Source: Mesostigma viride (lineage: Eukaryota; Streptophyta; Mesostigmatophyceae; Mesostigmatales; Mesostigmataceae). Taken from it: 36,446 nt of DNA. Positions 17,619 to 26,098 of this stretch are shown here, one piece after another. Position 1 is the stretch's first letter. Every line of letters starts with the position of its first letter. The notes below the pieces were generated by a model. It was not told where the DNA came from and ran no database searches. It saw only the letters and a program-made list of their open reading frames with translations. A program made the position numbers and the translations under genes. The DNA lies in contig RPFO01002007.1 in assembly GCA_009746045.1 (NCBI GenBank), positions 1-36,446 of the forward strand. Reading direction: 5' to 3'.

Positions 17619-18011
17619 TCAATCCTTTTTAACAACAGTAATGGATAGGGAACCAAACTCCAAAGTGAGAGGAGTATCTGAAGCAGATGCAGATGCAGCC
17701 CGTTTAGGGGGAGAAGAAGGAGGGGTAGCAAAGACTAGAGCTTCTACTGGAGGGCGACCATGAGGAATAGGGCGTACATGCAGGCCTAAATCTGTTTGGC
17801 TATGATCTATAAGGAACTGCTGAGCTTCTTCAAAGGACATAAATTTCTTATACCTAATTACGTTATATACACGATTCTGAACGATCTTCCTAGCGTCGGA
17901 CCAAGAAAGGAAAATGGAGGACCATTGAGGCGTAATCACTACGTAATATTTAGCTAGACTATTATCGCTAGAAGAATGGGAAGGAGCAGTAAAAGATCGC
18001 CGTTGGCTCAT
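17619..18011 (-). CDS. Ty3-A small ORF with RNase H1 N-domain / viroplasmin-like fold
   Basis: 130 residues from ATG 18011. Residues about 21-70 (KYYVVITPQW, SWSDARKIVQ, YKKFMSFEEAQQFL) match the pattern of the RNase H1 hybrid-binding domain, also called the viroplasmin domain (YYVV...I..SW..C...V......YK.F.S.EEA..FL). That domain binds RNA/DNA hybrids and dsRNA. The remaining half is P/S-rich with a short hydrophobic end. The catalytic RNase H is encoded separately in pol. The ORF is intact in Ty3-B (33052-33447) despite sequence divergence. It lies directly upstream of gag. A role in reverse transcription or RNA binding is inference. Confidence 0.75.
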   Translation of the reverse strand: MSQRRSFTAPSHSSSDNSLAKYYVVITPQWSSIFLSWSDARKIVQNRVYNVIRYKKFMSFEEAQQFLIDHSQTDLGLHVRPIPHGRPPVEALVFATPPSSPPKRAASASASDTPLTLEFGSLSITVVKKD

Positions 18012-18392
18012 GGTAACGCACCTGGTAGGTCTTGAGCAGTCAAATGAGGAGAACGAGGAGAAGGCGACTTATCTCGGGTGTCTGAAACCGAACCAGATTG
18101 ACGACGCACGTAGGGACGATGTTTCCAGCGCCAGGTGGTCGTAAGTATCCGGTTTCAAGAATTCTGCGTCCGGCGAAGGGTCGTCTAAATACGAAGCAGG
18201 CACGATGCAGAAAAAGGGTAATCTACGAGACGCTAGCCGTCTCTCTATCGTCGAACCAAAACCAGCAACTGTCTACGGCAGTAAACCATCTTTCTAAGGA
18301 AACAAGACGAGGAACAGGAGCTATATACGAAAGGATTTTCCGCTTCGAGCAGGTCTAACGTCTAGGCAGGGCGTGTCCTGAATCAGGCAGCA
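18012..18392 (-). other. Ty3-A leader between the RG-rich ORF and the viroplasmin-like ORF
   Basis: About 380 bp with no conserved ORF. The equivalent stretch in Ty3-B (32680-33051) is similar but carries indels, as expected for an untranslated leader or packaging region. Confidence 0.5.
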
Positions 18393-18692
18393 CTATCCTC
18401 CTAGCTTGACGGCGACCCGCCCATTACCTGTCAAGTAGGTGTCGTCTTCTTTTTCCCAGCCGCGGAAGGGTTGATTCAATGACGTATGTTGCAAAGGATC
18501 GTCGTCTCGCTCTCTATCTAAACTACCTCCGAGTCCATTGTTACGCCGCAAGCCTCGGCCGCCACCTCTACCTCTACCTGTCCTGATACTACCTAAACTA
18601 GTGAGGCTGCTTCTATTTACACCCCTAGCGAAAGACGACCGAGACGAACCAGATCTCAATGCATTTACATATGTACTACTGTAATACGCCAT
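18393..18692 (-). CDS. Ty3-A RG-rich ORF crossing the 5' LTR / primer-binding-site junction
   Basis: 99 residues from ATG 18692 (MAYYSSTYVN). The centre has a Ser/Arg segment and then an RG box, RTGRGRGGGRGLRRN, typical of RNA-binding proteins. The tail is acidic and ends GRVAVKLGG. It starts inside the LTR and crosses the primer-binding site, so it can be made from the 5' LTR transcript. The 3' LTR copy reads into unrelated sequence. Ty3-B keeps the same start, length and RG box with several amino-acid changes. Coding status is uncertain because the ORF is short. Confidence 0.45.
   Translation of the reverse strand: MAYYSSTYVNALRSGSSRSSFARGVNRSSLTSLGSIRTGRGRGGGRGLRRNNGLGGSLDRERDDDPLQHTSLNQPFRGWEKEDDTYLTGNGRVAVKLGG
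18520..18537 (-). other. Primer-binding site of Ty3-A
   Basis: One base inside the 5' LTR the coding strand reads TGGACTCGGAGGTAG, starting with the TGG that pairs with a tRNA CCA end. It is identical in Ty3-B. The tRNA species is not identified. Confidence 0.75.
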
Positions 18693-19109
18693 AGGCCATT
18701 TAATCAAACCCGTTTACTCCAGGAAAAGAGGAAGGAAACACAACTAAACTGCCGTGACCCAAGCTAATATGTGCTAATTCATTTAACACACGCCGAGTGA
18801 CCACACAAGGAGTGGAACGTGCATAAATGGTCACCAACGGTCCAACAGGCTCGGGCCGACCTGGCCCTCGCCTGCAGAAACACAGAAACACAAGCAGGTG
18901 CACAGATGCACGCCTGTCCACTACATTCTACAAAAGGATAAGGACCACTAATATAGTACGCGGCGCGGCGCCCAAAGGCACCCACTATACCACAGTACTG
19001 TTACGGGGACAATCATGTCCAAACTAGAACTGCACGCAACCTAGGAACAACCGAGGCCAAGGACCTAATTTACGTCCGTAACTACAACGAATTGTTACGC
19101 GACGTAACA
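18539..19109 (-). repeat. Ty3-A 5' LTR
   Basis: 571 bp and almost identical to 478-1048. The coding-strand start is a perfect hairpin, TGTTACG-TCG-CGTAACA. The other end is CGTAACA. The TSD CAGAG follows. Confidence 0.93.
18948..18955 (-). promoter_or_regulatory. Possible TATA box in Ty3-A 5' LTR
   Basis: The coding strand reads TATATTAG, about 160 nt from the LTR start. Ty3-B has TTTATTAG at the same place. Confidence 0.35.
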
Positions 19110-19114
19110 CAGAG
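19110..19114. repeat. Target-site duplication of Ty3-A, right copy (CAGAG)
   Basis: Identical to 473-477. Confidence 0.9.
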
Positions 19115-19953
19115 GCCACCACTTGGCCCCTTCAACTTGCTGGCACCACACCAGTCATGCACAGGGCAAGGAGAAAGAAAAGCAATTGCCTGAAAGCTGA
19201 AAACCAATGCTGCTTCAGGACCTGCTTGTAGCAGTGTACAGCCATACGCAATACGCAATCATACGGGGCCCATGGGTATGGTGTATAATACGCCATACGG
19301 GGTATAATACGCAAATCATACGGGGACTCTTGAAAATGCTGTTTTTTGCATGGTTCAGGGGGTTCTTCAACATTCTGACCAATCAGGCATGTTTTTTTTG
19401 TGTTCTTGCAACACCACTTGCCTTTATTTAACACATCATCACATAATATTGCCGTTGCCGTCGCTGCATGCCTACAAATACAAGCATTGTACATCTGTTG
19501 TTATTAATAATGTCTGTAAATAGCACAAAATAACAAAGTTGTATGCACAATCAGTGCACACCTGAAAAGGATAATAACACAAGTAGATATGCATGCACAT
19601 TGACACTTGCAGTGGTATAGAGATCGCTGCCACCATTACTGTATGTTGAAGTTAAAAAACCATGCCATCACTGCATGGAATGGCTATACTAGGACTGAAA
19701 TACTGCACATGGTCAGTCGGCCAACTTGCCAAAAGTAATAAGACATTGTGCAAGAAACAGACATCTTGCCTACTCGTGGTAGGCCACCATGCAATATTGA
19801 TCTACATGAAGCAAGAATCCATACGGGCTGCCAACAATGTGGCTAGCGTGCAGGATAGCATGCATGCCAGCAACCCGACCCAGCTTCCCTAAACCATTAA
19901 CACATATGGTACGGTGGCTGGCTAGCAGCAGCCTGCATGGCTAAATAAGGCAT
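19115..19953. other. Flanking DNA between Ty3-A and E2, no gene recognised
   Basis: This is pre-insertion DNA, formerly joined to 1-477. I see no supported ORF. An ATACGC/CATACGG-rich patch lies at 19241-19326. Confidence 0.5.
19241..19326. repeat. ATACGC / CATACGG repeat patch, left of E2
   Basis: The words CATACG, ATACGC and GTATAATACGC recur within 86 bp, including TATAATACGCCATACGG. The same vocabulary forms a larger hairpin-rich array at 28555-28733, on the other side of E2. Confidence 0.6.
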
Positions 19954-20096
19954 TTATGTGCATCGCGAGTCACACCAAATACCCCGCAGCCTGCGACGGA
20001 ATGCCTCCGGCGGCCTCTTGCACTCGCTCACTCTTGCCTCCTTCGCATACGTAGCGCCCATGATATGGCGGGTGCTAGCCTTGCTCGGGTGGTAGA
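19954..20096 (-). pseudogene. Downstream part of a possible host ORF interrupted by E2
   Basis: The frame runs 47 codons to TAA at 19956-19954, with a basic, cysteine-containing composition (KRPPEAFRRRLRGIWCDS). It is in phase with the minus-strand frame at 28121-28282 if E2 and one TSD are removed. One in-frame TAG interrupts the upstream half. No family recognised. Chance openness over this length is quite possible. Confidence 0.25.
20092..20096. repeat. Target-site duplication of E2, left copy (GTAGA)
   Basis: Directly precedes the AGTT of the left LTR and is repeated at 28121-28125. Confidence 0.9.
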
Positions 20097-20792
20097 AGTT
20101 AAGCTTTCTTAGCACATGCAATGTGAAGGATATGGTTGCAATGCAGCAATGTGTGATATGGTTGGAAACGGAGCTTTGTTAAATCGGATAATGTTTACAG
20201 CGCTCACACACTTGAGGCTTGTACACGCGCTTGCCAAGTCAAGGCACAACACGTGAGGCGGGCTCGCAAGAGATGCCCATTTGGCACTGGCCTATTGTTT
20301 ATATACTTGTGCACTGTGCTTGCTAGTCCTGAGCAGCCTAGCAGGCCTGCTCAGTAATAACACCCCCGGTACAGTATTCACTACCTGTACAGCGCCCGAC
20401 TCCTATACAGTAGGTCTGCCATACAGGCACAGTGACCACAGAGCACAGTCCACAGTGACTATTGCATCTGCACCTAGAAGTCCAGGACTAAGCCTGCGGT
20501 ACCAACAGACCACAGGTTAAGGTTCCTATTTCCTGCGTACGACGTATTAATCCAATACCGTCGTAGGTACAGCACCTAATTCCTGTCAGCCCAGGAATTA
20601 CTGTCGACCCCATATGTCGTCGGCAAATATTCACGTCCGACTTAGAAGAACAGCCGGCTCGCGCTCGCGCGCGACCGGGAAGTCGGAACGCCATAACTTT
20701 CTTGATACTTGTCGGAATGAACTCGTTCCGGTGCCGCTGGAATCGCAGAGATATGCCGAATCAGGATCACGCCAATGCGCTTGGCGTTAACT
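20097..20792 (-). repeat. E2 3' LTR
   Basis: 696 bp, matching 27428-28120. The right end carries an inverted repeat (ACGCCAA...TTGGCGT on the coding strand) just inside AGTT. The coding-strand motif TATATAAAC is present around 20297-20305. Confidence 0.93.
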
Positions 20793-20810
20793 CCAATCCT
20801 TTCTTTTCTT
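20793..20810 (-). other. Polypurine tract of E2
   Basis: Plus strand CCAATCCTTTCTTTTCTT; the coding strand is purine-rich and adjoins the 3' LTR. Nearly identical to the E1 tract at 1864-1882. Confidence 0.8.
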
Positions 20811-21540
20811 GAGCTGTAGCAGCTCACACAAGTCTACATACAAACACACACAATGGGTACTGGATATCCTCCCCAGACTACAAGTCACAACCCGCTGGGC
20901 ATGACAGTCAGCTTGGATTCCTTATTATATGTACATAGCACCCATACTGGCTCAGGAGCACAAACAAATTACAATGAGTCCCTATCCCTTCACGGGAGGC
21001 TCGTTGTGTTACCCATGTACAAGAGGTTGGCCAACTGTGGCAGCCCATAGGTGTTCAGTTAAGAACTTGAGAAGTATGTACAACCTTCAGGACCTTAGGC
21101 GAAACCCCACAGATCACCCACAACAGCTCATCAGAAAACATTGCTGACCCCCAGACGGGAGTCGGCGCCGGTCTGCTGCCCCTTATCGAACCAGACACAA
21201 CATCTACGCGAAGCACATGCAAAACACAAGCTCCTCTACTCGTTCCAACCGTGGAAAATCAGGGGACCTGTCGCCACCTCACCAGCATGGTGGATGGGTC
21301 AGCCAGTCCGTGAAACTCCGCCTTAAGACGGCACCAGGGAATCGAACCCCGCCCACAAACCACAGATCTGGGGAAACCTCAGACTGAGATGAAAACCCCA
21401 GATAGACATCTCTCCATCAGAGACAATGTCAGACATTCCCACACCAGAGACATGTCTCACCCCTCAAGGTGTGCTCAGGATTATGTACAATCAAGCTCCC
21501 AGCCTGATATCCAGAGACTTAAGCACCCAGCTCTCAGCTT
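20811..21540 (-). other. E2 3' noncoding region
   Basis: About 730 bp after pol without a supported ORF. It contains a GAGCTGTAGCAGCTC inverted repeat beside the polypurine tract and the T-arm-like motif at 21333-21354. Confidence 0.6.
21333..21354 (-). promoter_or_regulatory. tRNA T-arm / Pol III B-box-like motif in E2 3' region
   Basis: Identical over 22 bases to 2514-2535 in E1. The coding strand contains GGTTCGATTCC, about 190 nt past the pol stop. The surrounding sequence is not conserved between E1 and E2. Confidence 0.5.
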
Positions 21541-24500
21541 TTAGACAGATAGACCGACTTGACAGTCAGCATTCATGAGCTTCCTCAGTACATTGTACTG
21601 GGCTGGGGCCTTGTGTGGCAGCTTTGTCAATGCATCAGCAGGGTTCTCCTCGCCAGGGATATGCTTCAAGTCAACCAAACTGGCCAACTCCTTCAGCAAC
21701 AAATAATCCAGGTCCCGGCTCCTGGCCAGCTGCTTGTGAACAAACTGGACCATACCCATGCTGTCTGTTAGCAACAACGTCTCCATCTGCAAGGTCCAAG
21801 GGGTAACTGAAGCCAGCTCCAGCATTAACTCCTTTATGTACAGGCTGGACTGGATCCCCTCGCATATGGCCCTGCATTCTGCCACATCTGAACTGATACA
21901 GACCCTCTTCTGCAGTCTGCTGTACCAGCTGAACAAACTTGCCCTGCTCTGATAAAAAGCAAACAGAGCAGCAGATCTCCCCCTGACCTTGGTAACCTGG
22001 CGAGCATCCATGGAACTGTCAACAAAGATCTCCAAGGTGATAGGCTGGGCAAAGTCAATCCCAGACAAAATCAGATCAGGGGTACTCTCCACCAACCGGG
22101 CTATGACTCGAGGCTTCTCATCCTCAAGCACCTCATCAGGCATTCTGCTATGGACCATCAAAGACGGACCACAGATGCTGGCAAACCAGGCCCACATGCC
22201 TCTCAACTCAGGTCCTGCAGCCTGGGTGATCTTCTCTGGCAAGGCCTTCACAATGGTCTGTTTATAATCTCCTCCAGCCTGAAGCCTGATACTCCACTCC
22301 CCGTCCCTCCTGAACAGGGTAGCCTGCATTCCACAGAACACTACAGGCTTGTTGGGCTCCTGCCACAGCTCCTTGCCCAGTGAAAACTTGCCACTGATGA
22401 CAGGAATAAACTTCTTCAGCCAGGTCGTGGGGGCTAGCAAATGCAGATCATCTCCATGCAAACTAGCATACACTGGCAGACCCTCCCATTGGGCCAGCAG
22501 CAAACAGGGATCAACTGAAGACACTCTCAAGCCACACTCACTGATCAGAGCTTCCTGCAGCGTGAGTCTCCAGATGATTGGGCTCGACCTGAGTCCTTCC
22601 AGGCCCTTCAGAATAACCAGGAATTGTTGATGCAGCTCCAGCTTCCAGATGGCAGGCACCTCAACACAGTAAGGCTCATCCTGCTTCCACACCCTCCTGG
22701 CCACTTCTGGATCAGATTTTAAAAATGCCCTCTTGAAGTCCAGCAGCACTGATGACATAGCTGCTCCCCTGTTCAGCAACCCCACGTAGAGACATAGCAA
22801 AATTCTCCATGTGTCGTGTAGCATCCCTGGCGTGTATAGCTCCTCTCCTGGCAGACTCCCCGTGCCGTGATACTCATTCAGGACAGGCCTGACATGGGGC
22901 ACTGATACCTCATCCACAACCTTCCTCTTCAGCACAAATCTCAAAGCAAGCTTCCTTGATGCTGGGGGACGTCTGTCTGTTGGTGCAGCACACTCAAACT
23001 GCAACCACTCCTCCAATGCCTTGGAGAAGGCGAGCTTCCAAGCCTCAAACAAAGTAGGCGAGCTCATCTCTTGGACCAGCTGGTCATATGTCAAAGGAGA
23101 GTGTGCAGCAAGGCTCCTGTGAGTTATGCCAATACTGCTGGGGTGCAACACAGCTGGAATCACCAAACTGGCCGCTGGGGGCACCTCCCCTTCATCCCAT
23201 TTTACACCCTTGACCGGCTTGGCCCTGCACCTGACTGGAAATGTTGTCCTGAAATTTTCTAGGGGAATCATCCCCCAGCCATCTCTTCTCAGAGCTGTAG
23301 CTCTGATAGAAATCCCAGGATTGCCCAGAAAATTCTGACCCAAAATCACAGGGCCATCATAGTCCTCTAGGACAAGGAAGGTCACATCCACACCCATGAC
23401 AGGGGCAGTAACCTCTCCCAACACCCTTAGATGCGTCCTACCACTGAAATCAGACACCCAGGGGCAACTTGGTTCTCCGACCAGCAGTTCTCCTGTATGC
23501 TGAGGTCCCATGACAGAAACCTGTGCATTGGTATCTATCTCCATGGCAGCTACCTCAGGTTCATCCAACTGGACAAGCTTGGACACCTTAGGCTCCTTCT
23601 TGGCTCTTTGCAAAGCCTGTACAATATCTGATAGACGCACACCCCTAGGCCTGGTGTCGGGCCGTTCCGGAGGTGCAGCCTGTCCGCCTGCTTGCCCAAC
23701 CACCGTATGTGAAGGTACCCCAGGGGCCGGGCCAGGGTCACCCTGAGGGCTCGATACAGCTGTAGCACCCTGATCAGGAAGCTCCACGTCACCCCCGCCT
23801 TGTACACCAGCGGGCACCTGGAAGAGGTCTCCTTGATTACCTCCCCGGGGACGGATCTTTGACCAGGACAGACGGTGCACTGCTTGGGAGCCATCAATGG
23901 CCACCCAGCACTTATGGCCAGCGGCTTCTACTCGGGTCACCACCCCATCATGCCAGCTGCCACGTTTCCCTGGAAAGCTTGGTTCCTTCCACACAACAAC
24001 CTGTTGTCCAACGTTAGGTTCTAGGACACTCCAGCCCTTGTCTTTCTGCCTCAGCTTGAGGAACTTGGCCTCTAGCTTCTCCTTCCATGCCTGCTCAGCA
24101 TCAGCTGGCAGCATCCTGGTATGCAGCATAAGAGGATTGATGGCAATGTCACCAAAGAACATGGGAGTCCTCAGGTTCAGCCTGTCCTCCACAGAACGTA
24201 GCCATGCAGATGTCACAATGGCAGATGACGTCCTTGGAATCCTCTCCACCAGCAGCACAGTCTTGATCTCTTGGATGGCTCTCTCCACCACCCCTTGCTG
24301 GCCGTGGCTCTCCCTGGGTGTAATCAGCAACTCTGGAAACTCTGGCAGGTTCTCACAGCACTCAAACTGAATGTCACACTGCAACAACTCCAACCCAGGG
24401 TACCTGCTCCTTGTCAACTTCAGAGCAGCAATCAATGTAGGCTTCTCCATGTCAGGCAGGATCTCTAGGGTCTTGTACTTGGTATATCTGTCCACTGCCA

Positions 24501-25137
24501 CCAGCAGCTTCAAACCCCTGATTCTCTGAATATCTACCTGCACATGGCCTGGCTGCAAAATAGGAGTCCTGGCATGAGACTGCTTGGGCTTTCTAGCAAC
24601 TAGCCTGCACTTGCAAGCTTGAGCAACCTGTTGGCAGATGGAGTACAACTCACTTCCTCCCAGCCGTCTAGCAACTTGCAAAGACTGAGCTGCATGGCCA
24701 AACATGGTATGCAACCTTGAGGCAATGTCATACAAGAGAGAAAACCTTTTATTGTCATTATTAGCACTCAAGGTATGTACAGATCCCTTATGTACAGGAG
24801 GCACCAGGGTCGTGCCTGTCAGACTGTCTCCAGCCCTATCCTCATCCTGACCATCCTGTGCCAGTCCTGCACGGTCAGAATGCTTCTGAGATCCACCTGG
24901 GTCCACATCACCAGGTCCTACCTCAGGCTCAGCACCGCCATGGCGGGCACGTTGGCGAGTAACCACTGCAGCTACAGCTGGCATACTCTCTGTGGTAACC
25001 AAGCTTGCCCCATCGTGTCCAATAGGCTCTTTCACTAGAGCATGGGGCTGCCCCTCACTGCTGTCACTAGCAGCTTCATTACACACCCCTGGGGGCACCC
25101 TCCAGGGTTCAGGGATGTGTGCAGGCTCAATCAATGA
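21541..25137 (-). CDS. pol: E2 pol: integrase, retropepsin-like, RT and RNase H domains, intact
   Basis: 1,197 residues counted from a TTG at 25134; the frame is open from 25137 and the first ATG is about 50 codons in. Domains: acidic leader 1-125; integrase zinc region about 142-175 (LHTMFGH...CKC); triad D201, D254, E284; SH3-like integrase tail about 375-430; retropepsin-like about 525-605 with MEIDTNAQVSVMG (D534) and VILGQNF; RT about 725-960 with D799 (LLDFKRAF), LKGLEGLRSSPIIW and HGDD at 893-896; RNase H about 1035-1150 with D1039, SSDVAECRAI, TDSMGM and NPADALTK. It carries out maturation, copying and integration of the element. RT and RNase H are clearly copia-type. The protease sits between integrase and RT, unlike known Ty1/copia. 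The frame is -1 relative to gag with a 7-nt overlap. Confidence 0.92.
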   Translation of the reverse strand, partial: SLIEPAHIPEPWRVPPGVCNEAASDSSEGQPHALVKEPIGHDGASLVTTESMPAVAAVVTRQRARHGGAEPEVGPGDVDPGGSQKHSDRAGLAQDGQDEDRAGDSLTGTTLVPPVHKGSVHTLSANNDNKRFSLLYDIASRLHTMFGHAAQSLQVARRLGGSELYSICQQVAQACKCRLVARKPKQSHARTPILQPGHVQVDIQRIRGLKLLVAVDRYTKYKTLEILPDMEKPTLIAALKLTRSRYPGLELLQCDIQFECCENLPEFPELLITPRESHGQQGVVERAIQEIKTVLLVERIPRTSSAIVTSAWLRSVEDRLNLRTPMFFGDIAINPLMLHTRMLPADAEQAWKEKLEAKFLKLRQKDKGWSVLEPNVGQQVVVWKEPSFPGKRGSWHDGVVTRVEAAGHKCWVAIDGSQAVHRLSWSKIRPRGGNQGDLFQVPAGVQGGGDVELPDQGATAVSSPQGDPGPAPGVPSHTVVGQAGGQAAPPERPDTRPRGVRLSDIVQALQRAKKEPKVSKLVQLDEPEVAAMEIDTNAQVSVMGPQHTGELLVGEPSCPWVSDFSGRTHLRVLGEVTAPVMGVDVTFLVLEDYDGPVILGQNFLGNPGISIRATALRRDGWGMIPLENFRTTFPVRCRAKPVKGVKWDEGEVPPAASLVIPAVLHPSSIGITHRSLAAHSPLTYDQLVQEMSSPTLFEAWKLAFSKALEEWLQFECAAPTDRRPPASRKLALRFVLKRKVVDEVSVPHVRPVLNEYHGTGSLPGEELYTPGMLHDTWRILLCLYVGLLNRGAAMSSVLLDFKRAFLKSDPEVARRVWKQDEPYCVEVPAIWKLELHQQFLVILKGLEGLRSSPIIWRLTLQEALISECGLRVSSVDPCLLLAQWEGLPVYASLHGDDLHLLAPTTWLKKFIPVISGKFSLGKELWQEPNKPVVFCGMQATLFRRDGEWSIRLQAGGDYKQTIVKALPEKITQAAGPELRGMWAWFASICGPSLMVHSRMPDEVLEDEKPRVIARLVESTPDLILSGIDFAQPITLEIFVDSSMDARQVTKVRGRSAALFAFYQSRASLFSWYSRLQKRVCISSDVAECRAICEGIQSSLYIKELMLELASVTPWTLQMETLLLTDSMGMVQFVHKQLARSRDLDYLLLKELASLVDLKHIPGEENPADALTKLPHKAPAQYNVLRKLMNADCQVGLSV

Positions 25138-26098
25138 TCAGCAGCCTTGCCCTTGCCCTTGTCCTGGGATGGACCAGCCTTGTCCTTGCTGCCACCCTGA
25201 GCTGGCTTGCTCTGACCTTCCTGCCTCAGGTACGAGGGACACTCATTCCTGAAGTGACCCTTCCCCTGGCAGAAATAACATTCCACCTGACTGATGTCCC
25301 GTGAGGTCCCACTGCTGGGCCCAGCCTTGGGAGGACCACCCACCCTCTTGAAGTCAAACTGGGACTGTGGATGTCCCGACTTCGGCGGGGTCCCCCGTCC
25401 AGCCCTTCTGTCACGCCCCCTCCTGGACCTTCCTCGACCCCTTGAAGAGGTCTCAGGCCCTCTCGAGGGCGCTGGGCCCCCGTGGCCCGATCCCCTCATG
25501 GACTTAACCGTGGGTTCAGTGGCCTCCTCATCACCCTGACGAGGGCGCTTACCACCCACGTACTTGCCGCTGAAACACTCATACAACTGGTCCGTCATGG
25601 CTGCCCAGCCATGGACCTGTCGCATGTGGATGGTCACATTATCCATGGTGACCGGATCCAGCTGCAGCGACTTGAGAAAGTCGCCCATGGCCATCCGATC
25701 TGCGACGAAGAAGCCCTTGGCCATGGCGTCCTCCCTCAGCTTGACGAAGTCTTCAAAGGCGTGGACCACTAGCTGCCCCTTGATGGGCTTGTAGTCCAGG
25801 TATTCTTGCTTCAGGTGGGACCCATCTATGGTCCTCTTGTCACTCAGGAACGACCTGAGTCGCGTCATAAACGCCGTCCAGGTGTCCCCCGCCGCGTGTC
25901 GCTCCCGAACAAACTTGAACAGCCGCCTCGCCGACTGCCGTATGTAGGCACTAGACGCCAGGATGCGAAGCTTGTCACCGTTGTATATCTCCGTGTACAA
26001 GTTCATGTCCTCTAACATCCTCTCAGCATCCCGGGGCTGCCAATTGTCCTTGATGGACTGAAACTGGCCTAGCACCGCGTACCCCTCAGCAACGTTGG
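25131..26098 (-). CDS. gag: E2 gag body with CCHC knuckle
   Basis: This frame is open from just after a TAA near 26100 and has no ATG near its start (GTG at 26075). The body is helical with WQPRDAERMLEDMNLY and LLxSL-type segments. An R/G-rich tract (SRGRGRSRRGRDRRAGRG) precedes the knuckle CYFCQGKGHFRNEC, and a K/G/Q-rich tail ends at TGA 25133-25131. The true N-terminus probably lies in other frames up to an ATG at 26316 (MEDGAINQQAGFMGFGG), so at least one or two indels separate start and body here, around a short ATGGACGCG-type repeat near 26205-26240. Confidence 0.82.

Larger units (their letters stand above)
478..19109 (-). mobile_element. Ty3-A: chromovirus-like Ty3/gypsy element, interrupted by nested E1
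   Basis: This is a complete LTR-to-LTR unit with 571-bp LTRs at 478-1048 and 18539-19109, TSD CAGAG on both sides, a TGG-type primer-binding site inside the right LTR and a G-rich polypurine tract inside the left LTR. Without E1 and one TSD copy it is about 10.8 kb. Order from 5' to 3' on the minus strand: RG-rich ORF, RNase H1 N-domain-like ORF, gag with CCHC knuckle, protease, RT-RNase H, integrase, chromodomain, and a large extra ORF. This is the Ty3 order with integrase last. The LTRs differ at about three positions, implying recent insertion. Several ORFs carry single-base frameshifts, so this copy is probably not autonomous as sequenced. Confidence 0.92.

Noticed and set aside
18700-18921. 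73-codon frame inside the Ty3 LTR, also at 639-860 and 32151-32372
   Set aside because: It has no ATG, and in Ty3-B a stop lies just upstream of its first usable codon. Conservation is explained by the LTR itself.
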